The notes beneath the pieces are model-generated. The model was not told where the DNA came from. It saw nothing but the letters and a program-made list of their open reading frames with translations, and made no database searches. This document shows, piece by piece, positions 1-5,774 of a stretch of DNA of 5,774 bases (its first letter is position 1; the number at the start of each line of letters is the position of its first letter). Made by a program: the position numbers and the translations under genes. Source of the DNA: Kofleriaceae bacterium (GTDB lineage Bacteria > Myxococcota_A > Polyangia > Haliangiales > Haliangiaceae); NCBI GenBank assembly GCA_024642805.1, contig JAHEAK010000371.1:1-5774 (forward strand), in the 5' to 3' direction.

Positions 1-441
1 CTCGAGTCACGCACCGTAGAACTGCAGGCCAACCAGTTTCGCAGCCTCGAGCTCGACCTGCGCGCGAGCGGCGATGTCCCTGCCGACGCGGGCGCGGGAA
101 GCGACACCGGCAAGGACACCGGCAAAGACACCGGCAAGGACACCGGCAAAGACACCGGCAAAGACACCGGCAAGGACACCGGCAAAGACACCGGCAAGAA
201 CACCGGCAAGGACACTGGCAAGCGCCCGGCCCGAGAGCCAGGCCTCTTGGCGGTACGCACCAGTCCCTACTCGGTGGTCTTTCACAAAGGTCGCAAGCTT
301 GGCACCACGCCACTTGCCAACCTGCAGCTAGAACCTGGCCGCTACAAGCTGACCTTCAAAAATCCCAACCTCAAGACGGTCACGCGCACCGTGATCATCA
401 AAGCGGGCAAGACCACCAAGCTCGATTTCTCGCTCGAGTAG
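1..441 (+). CDS. C-terminal fragment of a PEGA-domain protein with a DTGK repeat linker (5' end outside the window)
   Basis: The frame is open from base 1 to the TAG at 439-441, giving 146 residues with no start in view. Residues about 81-146 form a PEGA domain: a beta strand (RTSPYSVVF), a short turn with GRKLGTTPL, the signature loop LEPGRYKL, and closing strands RTVIIKAGKTTKLDF. Residues 35-74 are ten copies of the tetrapeptide DTGK (the ninth is NTGK). Residues 3-20 (SRTVELQANQFRSLELDL) resemble the closing strands of the final PEGA domain, so the linker may join two such domains. In myxobacteria this kind of C-terminal PEGA domain (TSP...V...GRKLGTTPL...PG) usually ends Ser/Thr protein kinases, where it is surface-associated or binds partners. 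No kinase motif is visible here, so a kinase is only an inference. An internal ATG at 247 is out of context, because the frame continues upstream. The gene is convergent with glpX. Confidence 0.85.
   Translation, partial: LESRTVELQANQFRSLELDLRASGDVPADAGAGSDTGKDTGKDTGKDTGKDTGKDTGKDTGKDTGKNTGKDTGKRPAREPGLLAVRTSPYSVVFHKGRKLGTTPLANLQLEPGRYKLTFKNPNLKTVTRTVIIKAGKTTKLDFSLE
103..222 (+). repeat. In-frame 12-bp tandem repeat, 10 copies (DTGK linker)
   Basis: Ten uninterrupted 12-bp units of the form gac acc ggc aar run from 103 to 222. Most differences are the synonymous last base of the Lys codon (aag or aaa). Copy 9 starts aac (Asn) and copy 10 uses act for Thr. The array stays in the coding frame and encodes alternating acidic and basic residues with no net hydrophobicity, so it is most likely a flexible charged linker. 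The near-identity at DNA level suggests recent expansion by replication slippage and probable length variation between strains. Confidence 0.95.
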
Positions 442-452
442 TCAACCTGGCG

Positions 453-485
453 GCCCTGCCCGCCCACGGAGCGCAGGGCGAGGGC
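453..485. terminator. Hairpin between convergent genes, possible bidirectional terminator
   Basis: The 46-bp gap between the two convergent stop codons holds a GC-rich inverted repeat. GCCCT (453-457) pairs with AGGGC (481-485), and CGCCC (461-465) pairs with GGGCG (476-480), leaving a 3-nt bulge and a 10-nt loop. An alternative register pairs GCCCTGC (453-459) with GCAGGGC (473-479). Neither side has a proper T run: the plus side is followed only by TCTTA, and the minus side by a mixed sequence. It could act as an RNA-stabilising or weak termination hairpin for both the PEGA gene and glpX. Confidence 0.5.
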
Positions 486-487
486 TC

Positions 488-1444
<957 letters not shown>

Positions 1445-1462
1445 GGCGTCCTCGCCGCCAGT

Positions 1463-1894
1463 CTACCGACTTTCGGCTGCTGTGCTGGACTCGGACTCCA
1501 ATATTGCCAAAAGCTCGGCTGGAATTCGGCGCGGTCGCCCGCCCTCCGGATTTACGCACGCGTGCACCGTGTAGCCATCGACGAGGAAGCGGCCGTCTAC
1601 GTGCACCTTGTAGCCAAATCGCAGGGAGGCCGCGCGAATCTCATCCACCTCGATCGTCACCGCTAGCAGATCTTCGTAGTGGGCCGGCGATCGGTAGCGA
1701 CAGTGCGATTCCACGACCGGCAAGGCCACTCCCAGAGCCAGCATGTCGAGATTGGACTTGCCGTGCGCACGCAAGAGGGCGGCACGAGCGGCCTCGAAGT
1801 AGCGATAGTAGTTGGCGTAGTAGACGATACCCATCTGATCGGTATCGCCGAAGATGACTCTGACGTCGTGAATCACGAGGCCAGTCTTGCACAC
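1463..1894 (-). CDS. YbgC/4-hydroxybenzoyl-CoA thioesterase family acyl-CoA thioesterase
   Basis: A single hotdog-fold domain of 143 residues. The family signature is clear near the N terminus: FGDTDQMGIVYYANY (15-29), followed by YFEAAR (32-37). Asp19 aligns with the catalytic Asp17 of the Pseudomonas 4-hydroxybenzoyl-CoA thioesterase. Such enzymes hydrolyse acyl-CoA (or acyl-ACP) to the free acid. In Gram-negative bacteria YbgC is often encoded with the Tol-Pal genes, but none are seen here, so the substrate is unknown. The start is uncertain. GTG at 1894 is the first start codon in frame after an upstream stop, and lies only 7 bp after the hom stop. Its likely ribosome site (GAGGTG) overlaps the start codon. 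A second GTG at 1876 (Val7) would still keep the whole domain. Translation is probably coupled to hom. Confidence 0.88.
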   Translation of the reverse strand: MCKTGLVIHDVRVIFGDTDQMGIVYYANYYRYFEAARAALLRAHGKSNLDMLALGVALPVVESHCRYRSPAHYEDLLAVTIEVDEIRAASLRFGYKVHVDGRFLVDGYTVHACVNPEGGRPRRIPAELLAILESESSTAAESR

Positions 1895-1901
1895 CTCTTG
1901 C

Positions 1902-3200
1902 TCAGCTCGCGAGTCGGATCGTCATCGTGGGCGCAGATGTGAGCGCCGTGCTGTCGATTGCGCTCAGCGCCGCGCGCAGACGTCCCTCTTGCGTCTTGTG
2001 CGTGAAGGCGATGACCGAGACCTGCGCGTTGGGTCCGCGCTCGCCTCGTTGCAGAAGCTCGGAGATCGAGATGCCGTGCGCACCGAGTACGGTGGTGAGT
2101 TGCCCGAGCACGCCTGGCCTGTCTTCGACGGAGAAACGCAGGTAATAGCGTGTCTCGACCTTTTCAATCGGCAGAATTTCTCTGGATTCCAAGGACTGCT
2201 GGGAGCGCATGGGCTTAGAGCCGGTGACGCCAGCGCAGATGTTGCGAGCGACCTCGATGAGGTCCGAGACCACCGACATGGCCGTCGGCATCATGCCGGC
2301 ACCAGCGCCGTAGTACATGGACGCGCCCAAGGCGTAGCTGTTTACGTAGAGGGCGTTCTTGGTGTCTGGGACGTCAGCCAAGAGCCAGCTGGCCGGAATC
2401 ATCGTCGGGTGCACGCGCAGATCGATGCCCTCTGGATAGCGGCGGCCGAGAGCGAGCGGTTTGATGACGAAGCCAAAATCCTTGGCCATCTGGTAGTCGA
2501 TGGCTTCGAGCGACTCGATACCCTCGACGTAGATCTTGTCGAGATCGACGCGACAATCGAAGGAGAGCATAGCCAGGATGGCCAGCTTGTGGGCTGCGTC
2601 GCCGCCGCCGATGTCGAGAGTTGGATCGGCCTCGGCGTAGCCCTGCTCCTGCGCTTCCGCCAGGACCTCAGAAAACTCGCGCCCTCCTTTGGCCATGGCC
2701 GTGACGATGAAGTTGGAGGTGCCGTTGACGATGCCAGCAATCGACTCGATGCGATCGGAAGCGAGGCCCTCACGCAGGGTGCGGATGATGGGAATACCGC
2801 CACACACGGCGGCTTCGTAGTAGATGTCGACACCAGCTCGCTCGGCGGCCGCGTAGATTTCGTCGCCGTGTACCGCCAGCAAGGCCTTGTTGGCCGTGAC
2901 GATCTGTTTGCGCTTCGCGATGGCGCCAAGCACCAGGTCGCGGGCCTTGGTGACCCCGCCAATGAGCTCGCAGACGATTTCGATGTCGTCGCGAGCGCTG
3001 ATGCCATCGACATCCGTGGTCAAGATGGCTGGATCAACATCGACGCGTCTCTCGCGATCGACGTCGCGAACCGCCGCGGCTTTGATGACGAGTTTGGCGC
3101 CCAGCCTGGCCTCGATGGCTTTTTCGTTGTCGGCCAGCAAGCGAACAACGCCTGCCCCGACATTGCCCAGACCAAGCAGACCGACACCGATTTCACGCAT
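1902..3200 (-). CDS. hom: Homoserine dehydrogenase with C-terminal ACT domain
   Basis: Reduces aspartate 4-semialdehyde to homoserine with NAD(P)H, the branch-point step toward threonine, methionine and isoleucine. The 432 residues match monofunctional Hom proteins of the Bacillus type. There is no aspartokinase domain. Residues 1-120 are the nucleotide-binding domain, with the glycine-rich loop GLLGLGNVGAGV (7-18) and TANKALL (102-108). The catalytic and dimerisation part carries CGGIPIIRTL (133-142), GIVNGTSNFI (156-165), and EADPTLDIGGGDAAHK (190-205). Within the last block Asp201 and Lys205 are the conserved catalytic pair. Residues about 351-425 (RYYLRFSVEDRPGVLG onward) are an ACT domain, which usually confers feedback inhibition by threonine. 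The ATG lies 8 bp after the lipoprotein stop with no good ribosome site, so coupled translation is likely. thrB, thrC and an aspartokinase gene are not in the window. Confidence 0.96.
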   Translation of the reverse strand: MREIGVGLLGLGNVGAGVVRLLADNEKAIEARLGAKLVIKAAAVRDVDRERRVDVDPAILTTDVDGISARDDIEIVCELIGGVTKARDLVLGAIAKRKQIVTANKALLAVHGDEIYAAAERAGVDIYYEAAVCGGIPIIRTLREGLASDRIESIAGIVNGTSNFIVTAMAKGGREFSEVLAEAQEQGYAEADPTLDIGGGDAAHKLAILAMLSFDCRVDLDKIYVEGIESLEAIDYQMAKDFGFVIKPLALGRRYPEGIDLRVHPTMIPASWLLADVPDTKNALYVNSYALGASMYYGAGAGMMPTAMSVVSDLIEVARNICAGVTGSKPMRSQQSLESREILPIEKVETRYYLRFSVEDRPGVLGQLTTVLGAHGISISELLQRGERGPNAQVSVIAFTHKTQEGRLRAALSAIDSTALTSAPTMTIRLAS

Positions 3201-3208
3201 GCCGAAGT

Positions 3209-3700
3209 CTACGATGCGCCGGTTGGGTAGGAGAAGTGCTCAGCGACGACCAGCCAGTTATCACCTGACTTTTGAAAAATCAGACTGAGTGTGCCCGTCT
3301 CGGTGACGCTGGTGGCGTCGTCACCGACCGTAATCTCCAGGCTGGTGGTGGCCAGAGCCGATGAGCCGCCCAGATCCTGCACGCTGGTGTCCTTGATGGT
3401 CATTCGAACCTTGCTCGCGCCACTGAGCCGCTCAGCCAGATGGGCCTCCACTTGCGACCAGCCGCGAAAGAGACGTCCTTGATAGACCAGGCTGAGGTCC
3501 AGGTCGTGGCTGTAGATCGCGGCCAGCGCCTCGACCGAGTGCACTTCATAGGCCTGCCGATACTGCTCGACGGCTCCCTGCACGGCCTTGACGACGTCCT
3601 CGCCCGGCTCGTTGGTCGTGGGCTCTTGCACCGGTCCAACGGCACGGGAACCGCAAGCGCTCATGAGCAAGACAAGGAGGAGGGCAAGGACACGAGACAT
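3209..3700 (-). CDS. Putative lipoprotein with SnoaL/NTF2-like domain (DUF4440-like)
   Basis: A 163-residue exported protein of unknown function. The N terminus is a typical lipoprotein signal: Arg3, a hydrophobic stretch (VLALLLVLL, 4-12), then MSAC with Cys16 as the expected lipidated residue. Met at the -3 position is a less usual lipobox choice. Residues 17-35 are a polar Pro/Glu/Thr-rich linker. Residues about 36-158 look like a cone-shaped NTF2/SnoaL-like fold: a helix VKAVQGAVEQYRQAYEVHS, then SHDLDLSLV, an FRGWSQVEAHL helix, and strands ending in NWLVVAEHFSYP. Such domains bind small ligands or act as enzymes or subunits, and no specific role can be read from the sequence. It is first in the unit with hom, thioesterase and glpX. 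The perfect AGGAGG ribosome site lies only 1 nt from the ATG, and no alternative in-frame start fits better. Confidence 0.8.
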   Translation of the reverse strand: MSRVLALLLVLLMSACGSRAVGPVQEPTTNEPGEDVVKAVQGAVEQYRQAYEVHSVEALAAIYSHDLDLSLVYQGRLFRGWSQVEAHLAERLSGASKVRMTIKDTSVQDLGGSSALATTSLEITVGDDATSVTETGTLSLIFQKSGDNWLVVAEHFSYPTGAS

Positions 3701-3701
3701 G

Positions 3702-3707
3702 CCTCCT
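3702..3707 (-). promoter_or_regulatory. Ribosome binding site of the lipoprotein gene, unusually close to the start
   Basis: CCTCCT on the plus strand reads AGGAGG on the coding strand, a full match to the anti-Shine-Dalgarno core. Only one base (3701) separates it from the ATG at 3700, where about 5-9 nt is normal. An in-frame TAG at 3710-3712 rules out a longer protein, and no in-frame ATG, GTG or TTG before the hydrophobic core would restore normal spacing. Confidence 0.6.
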
Positions 3708-3754
3708 ATCTATCACAGAGCGCGATCACGCACATTGCCAAAGCGAGGACGCCA

Positions 3755-3806
3755 CTGGGAGCGCGGAATCCCAGGTCACAGCGAATCGGGGACTTGTGGT
3801 GTGACC
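3755..3806. promoter_or_regulatory. Two adjoining inverted repeats in the divergent intergenic region
   Basis: CTGGGA (3755-3760) and TCCCAG (3769-3774) form a perfect 6-bp dyad with an 8-nt spacer. GGTCACA (3774-3780) and TGTGACC (3800-3806) form a perfect 7-bp dyad with a 19-nt spacer, sharing base 3774 with the first. They lie between the divergent starts of the lipoprotein gene and eno, so they could be protein-binding sites or RNA hairpins in the eno leader. No regulator is identified, and arms this short can occur by chance. Confidence 0.3.
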
Positions 3807-3814
3807 GTTGAACT

Positions 3815-3833
3815 TGGCAACACGACTTTGCCA
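3815..3833. promoter_or_regulatory. TGGCAA-N7-TTGCCA dyad upstream of eno
   Basis: TGGCAA (3815-3820) and TTGCCA (3828-3833) form a perfect 6-bp inverted repeat with a 7-nt spacer (CACGACT). The 19-bp size and symmetry suit a dimeric regulator, and the position is 66 bp before the eno ATG. No convincing sigma-70 -35/-10 pair could be placed in the 198-bp intergenic region, so its relation to a promoter is unknown. Confidence 0.35.
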
Positions 3834-3887
3834 GCGTTGAGGCTGGTCGCGGCGGGAGCCATTGCATACCCTGGCGCGGCATCCACC

Positions 3888-3891
3888 GGAG
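3888..3891 (+). promoter_or_regulatory. Ribosome binding site of eno
   Basis: GGAG lies 7 nt before the ATG at 3899, which is ideal spacing. This supports that start over the in-frame ATG at 3914 (Met6). Confidence 0.75.
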
Positions 3892-3898
3892 AACGATC

Positions 3899-5176
3899 AT
3901 GACTGAAATTCTGATGATTCACGCCCGCGAGATTCTCGATTCGCGCGGCAACCCAACCGTCGAAGCTGAAATTGTCCTCGAGGGCGGCGTCTCTGCGCGT
4001 GCCATCGTGCCCTCGGGCGCTTCCACTGGTGAACACGAAGCCGTCGAGCTGCGCGACGGTGATGCCAAGCGCTTCCTCGGCAAAGGCGTCTTGAAAGCCG
4101 TCGACAACGTCAACAACCACCTGGCCCCCGAGCTGGTTGGACTCGACGCCAGCGATCAGTCGCTCATTGATCGGGTGATGCTGGAAATAGACGGCAGCGC
4201 CAACAAGGGCAAGCTGGGCGCCAATGCCATTCTTGCCGTGTCCATGGCCTGCGCGCGCGCAGCGGCTGCGGCTCACGACTTGCCGCTCTACCGCTACCTG
4301 GGCGGCGTCGGCGCCTGCACCCTGCCCGTTCCACTGATGAACATCATCAATGGTGGAGCGCACGCCGACAACAACCTCGATATTCAAGAGTTCATGATCG
4401 CTCCGGTTGGCCTGCCAAGCTTCGGCGAGGCACTGCGCGCTGGTGTCGAGACCTTTCACCACCTCAAGAAGCTGCTCAATGCCCAGGGCAAGGTCACGGC
4501 GGTTGGAGACGAAGGCGGTTTCGCCCCATCGATGGACAGCGCCGAAGACGCCATGTCGATCATCATGGAGGCCATCACCAAGGCCGGCTACAAGCCCGGC
4601 AAGGATATCTACCTGGCACTCGATTGTGCGGCCAGCGAGTTCTACGACAAGAAGGCCAAGTGCTACCGCTACGGTGGCAAAGAGCTCGACTCGGCCGGCA
4701 TGAACGCGATGTATGGCGAGATGGCCAAGAAGTTCCCACTCATTTCCATCGAGGACGGTCTCGACGAGAACGATTGGGACGGCTGGAAGAATCTCACCGA
4801 GCAGCTCGGCAGCAAGCTACAACTGGTCGGTGATGACTTGTTCGTCACCAACACCGAGCGCCTGGTCAAAGGCATCGAGTCCAAGACCGCCAACTCCATC
4901 CTCATCAAGGTCAATCAGATCGGCACTCTGACCGAGACCATGGATGCGATCCGCACGGCACAGCATGCAAAGTACACGACGGTGATTTCGCATCGCAGTG
5001 GTGAGAGCGAAGATGCCTTCATCGCCGACCTGGCGGTGGCAACCAACGCAGGGCAGATCAAGACCGGCTCGGCGTCGCGATCGGATCGGATTGCCAAGTA
5101 CAACCAGCTCCTGCGCATTGCCGACCAACTCGGCCCCGATGCTCGCTACGCTGGCACCAGCGTTCTGCGCAGCTAA
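3899..5176 (+). CDS. eno: Enolase (phosphopyruvate hydratase)
   Basis: Interconverts 2-phosphoglycerate and phosphoenolpyruvate in glycolysis and gluconeogenesis. It acts in the cytoplasm as a Mg-dependent homodimer or octamer, and in many bacteria it also joins the RNA degradosome. The full length of 425 residues is normal for bacteria. The N-terminal lid domain has AREILDSRGNPTVE (9-22) and the mobile catalytic loop SGASTGEHE (39-47). In the barrel, His155 and the acid/base pair Glu205 (GDEGGF) and Lys337 (LIKVNQIG) are present. The Mg ligands Asp242, Glu285 and Asp312 are present, as are the phosphate contacts His365-Arg366-Ser367 (SHRSGE) and Lys388 (IKTG). Nothing is missing or truncated. 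It is transcribed alone, divergent from the lipoprotein-hom unit, and followed directly by its own intrinsic terminator. Confidence 0.98.
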   Translation: MTEILMIHAREILDSRGNPTVEAEIVLEGGVSARAIVPSGASTGEHEAVELRDGDAKRFLGKGVLKAVDNVNNHLAPELVGLDASDQSLIDRVMLEIDGSANKGKLGANAILAVSMACARAAAAAHDLPLYRYLGGVGACTLPVPLMNIINGGAHADNNLDIQEFMIAPVGLPSFGEALRAGVETFHHLKKLLNAQGKVTAVGDEGGFAPSMDSAEDAMSIIMEAITKAGYKPGKDIYLALDCAASEFYDKKAKCYRYGGKELDSAGMNAMYGEMAKKFPLISIEDGLDENDWDGWKNLTEQLGSKLQLVGDDLFVTNTERLVKGIESKTANSILIKVNQIGTLTETMDAIRTAQHAKYTTVISHRSGESEDAFIADLAVATNAGQIKTGSASRSDRIAKYNQLLRIADQLGPDARYAGTSVLRS

Positions 5177-5190
5177 GCTAGATTGGGTTC

Positions 5191-5225
5191 GCGCTCGCCT
5201 CTCGAAAGGGGGCGGGCGTTTTCAT
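5191..5225 (+). terminator. Rho-independent terminator of eno
   Basis: Fifteen bases after the eno stop, CGCTCGCC (5192-5199) pairs with GGCGGGCG (5211-5218) with one G-T wobble. The helix extends inward through TCT/GGG (two wobbles) to a 5-nt CGAAA loop. The stem is followed at once by TTTTCATTT. Position, stem strength and T tail all fit an intrinsic terminator. Confidence 0.88.
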
Positions 5226-5284
5226 TTCCGGGACGTGGAACGGTGGGCGGGTGAGGACCGATGGTCGGGCGCTTGCCTTCGGAG

Positions 5285-5301
5285 CTAGGTATTATACCTA
5301 G
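5285..5301. promoter_or_regulatory. 17-bp perfect palindrome CTAGGTAT-T-ATACCTAG
   Basis: Two perfect 8-bp arms flank a single central T in an AT-rich island inside very GC-rich DNA. The minus strand contains an exact TATAAT (5296 to 5291). No matching -35 hexamer lies at 16-18 bp on either strand, and no gene starts nearby. It is compatible with an operator for a dimeric repressor or a site tied to an unseen promoter. CTAG, present at both ends, is typically a rare tetramer in bacteria. Confidence 0.45.
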
Positions 5302-5354
5302 AATCACGGCGCGTTCGGGTCGGGCTTTGACTGCTTCGGTTGGCTTGGTTCGGG

Positions 5355-5406
5355 GGTGGCTCGGGTGGGTGGCTTGGGAGGGTGGCTCGGGAGGGTGGCT
5401 CGGGGC
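5355..5406 (+). repeat. 13-bp G-rich tandem repeat, 4 copies, with G-quadruplex potential
   Basis: Four head-to-tail 13-bp units, each beginning GGTGGC, start at 5355, 5368, 5381 and 5394. A degenerate copy lies upstream at about 5338-5354. The plus strand from 5352 to 5405 carries eight G tracts of three or more, separated by loops alternating between 6 and 1 nt. This satisfies the usual G3-N1-7 pattern for a G-quadruplex. Confidence 0.85.
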
Positions 5407-5481
5407 GTGGAGCGGCTGCGCTTCGGCGTAGGCTCTCGCCGCAAGGGTCGGGCCGATGCCCGCGAGTACTCCTGCGCCAGG

Positions 5482-5518
5482 ATGCATTCGGGGAGCGGCT
5501 GCGAGATACCCCGAGCAT
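5482..5518. other. Bulged hairpin in the post-eno intergenic region
   Basis: ATGC (5482-5485) pairs with GCAT (5515-5518), and TCGGGG (5488-5493) pairs with CCCCGA (5509-5514). This gives ten Watson-Crick pairs with an AT bulge and a 15-nt loop. No T tract follows, so it is not an obvious terminator. No function is assigned. Confidence 0.4.
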
Positions 5519-5525
5519 AGCCACT

Positions 5526-5568
5526 CCCCGCCCCAGCCCCGCGCCGAGCCCCGCACGCCCTTGCCCCC
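5526..5568 (-). other. C-tract cluster (G-rich on the minus strand)
   Basis: Six C tracts (5526-5529, 5531-5534, 5537-5540, 5549-5552, 5558-5560, 5564-5568) lie within 43 bp. The minus strand is therefore G-rich and might form a quadruplex, although one loop is 8 nt, slightly over the common limit. It mirrors the plus-strand G-rich repeat about 120 bp upstream, giving a sharp local reversal of GC skew. Confidence 0.5.
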
Positions 5569-5622
5569 ACCGAGCGGACCCGACAGACGCAGAGGCCTGC
5601 CCTCGAAGCGAAACGACCCCCC

Positions 5623-5774
5623 GGGGCGCCAGGCCGAAGGCCAGCGCCGAAGCGACCCCTCGGGGCGCAAGGCCGAAGGCCAGCGCCGAAGCGAAGCGCC
5701 CCCCCTCGGGGCGCCAGGCCGAAGGCCAGCGCCGAAGCGCACCCCCCGGGGCGCCAGGCCGAAGGCCAGCGCCG
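5623..5774. repeat. Hairpin-forming tandem repeat, 3 full copies plus a partial one at the window edge
   Basis: A 32-bp core that starts GGGGCGCC and ends CGCCGAAGCG occurs at 5623-5654, 5662-5693 and 5708-5739, with 27 bases of a fourth copy at 5748-5774. Copies are identical except for one base in copy 2 (c to a at 5669). C-rich spacers of 7, 14 and 8 bp separate them. Each core folds as GGCGC/GCGCC plus GGCC-GAA-GGCC with a small internal loop. The unequal periods exclude a peptide repeat, and the array continues beyond the window. It resembles a REP-like or intergenic tandem repeat family. Confidence 0.85.

Larger units (their letters stand above)
5227..5774. other. Gene-free GC-rich region rich in structured repeats
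   Basis: I see no credible gene here. The open frames are products of high GC, lack supported ribosome sites, and cross the repeats without keeping a reading frame (the terminal repeat has 39, 46 and 40 bp periods). The stretch instead holds a palindrome, a G-rich 13-bp tandem repeat, a bulged hairpin, a C-tract cluster and terminal hairpin repeats, listed separately. A 12-bp direct repeat, GGAGCGGCTGCG, also occurs at 5409-5420 and 5492-5503. Confidence 0.7.

Noticed and set aside
7..285. Minus-strand frame with a hydrophobic AGVLAGVF repeat that resembles a membrane protein
   Set aside because: It is only the reverse complement of the DTGK-coding repeat. The plus strand carries the PEGA domain in the continuous frame.
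1887..3230. Long plus-strand open frame (447 codons) opposite hom
   Set aside because: It is the antisense shadow of hom, which has complete family motifs and an ACT domain. High-GC codon bias keeps the opposite frame open, and its translation shows no recognisable domain.
3712..3742. Possible sigma-70 promoter for the lipoprotein unit (TTGGCA, 19 bp, TGTGAT, minus strand)
   Set aside because: The -10 match is poor, and transcription would begin about 5 nt before the ATG, cutting into the AGGAGG ribosome site.
3774..3806. Possible CRP site from TCACA and TGTGA half-sites
   Set aside because: The half-sites are in the reverse order to TGTGA-N6-TCACA and 19 bp apart rather than correctly spaced.
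3814..3833. Possible sigma-54 promoter (TTGGCA...TTTGC) before eno
   Set aside because: The GG and GC elements are separated by 12 bases instead of the required 10.
3776..4462. Minus-strand open frame (228 codons) opposite the start of eno
   Set aside because: It is a shadow of eno. It covers the intergenic region and the conserved lid domain in antisense, with no family features.
5173..5742. Minus-strand open frame (189 codons) across the post-eno region
   Set aside because: It runs through the eno terminator, the G-rich repeat and the terminal repeats. The product is Pro/Arg/Ser low complexity, and the repeat periods do not keep the frame.
5623..5774. Possible CRISPR array
   Set aside because: The spacers are 7, 14 and 8 bp and all C-rich variants of one another, the repeats form REP-like stems, and there are no cas genes.

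Overview
The window looks like an ordinary chromosomal segment of a GC-rich Gram-negative bacterium, most likely a myxobacterium or relative (Myxococcota). This placement is an inference. It rests on a C-terminal PEGA domain of the kind found on myxobacterial Ser/Thr kinases, a lipoprotein signal peptide, and GC-rich codon use. By hand count GC is about 58% in a sampled stretch of eno (4441-4500) and about 77% in the terminal repeats (5641-5700).

Layout. (1) Positions 1-441, plus strand: the 3' end of a gene whose product ends in a PEGA domain. A ten-copy Asp-Thr-Gly-Lys repeat precedes that domain, and what looks like the tail of another PEGA-like domain precedes the repeat. (2) Positions 442-487: a hairpin between convergent genes. 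(3) Positions 3700 down to 488, minus strand: a tight four-gene unit with gaps of 8, 7 and 18 bp. In transcription order it encodes a small SnoaL/NTF2-like lipoprotein, homoserine dehydrogenase (hom), a YbgC-type hotdog thioesterase and class II fructose-1,6-bisphosphatase (glpX). (4) Positions 3701-3898: a divergent intergenic region with three inverted repeats. (5) Positions 3899-5176, plus strand: enolase (eno), followed by a clear intrinsic terminator. (6) Positions 5227-5774: gene-free, very GC-rich DNA. It holds a 17-bp palindrome, a 13-bp G-rich tandem repeat with G-quadruplex potential, a bulged hairpin, a C-tract cluster and a hairpin-forming repeat that runs off the end.

How the genes fit together. 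Enolase works in both glycolysis and gluconeogenesis. GlpX is the committed gluconeogenic step. Homoserine dehydrogenase feeds Thr/Met/Ile synthesis. The thioesterase and the lipoprotein have no evident link to these pathways. The grouping reads as housekeeping metabolism on two divergent transcription units rather than a dedicated system.

I found no defence system, mobile element, CRISPR array, tRNA or rRNA. The features most worth a second look are the DTGK repeat linker and the structured repeats downstream of eno.
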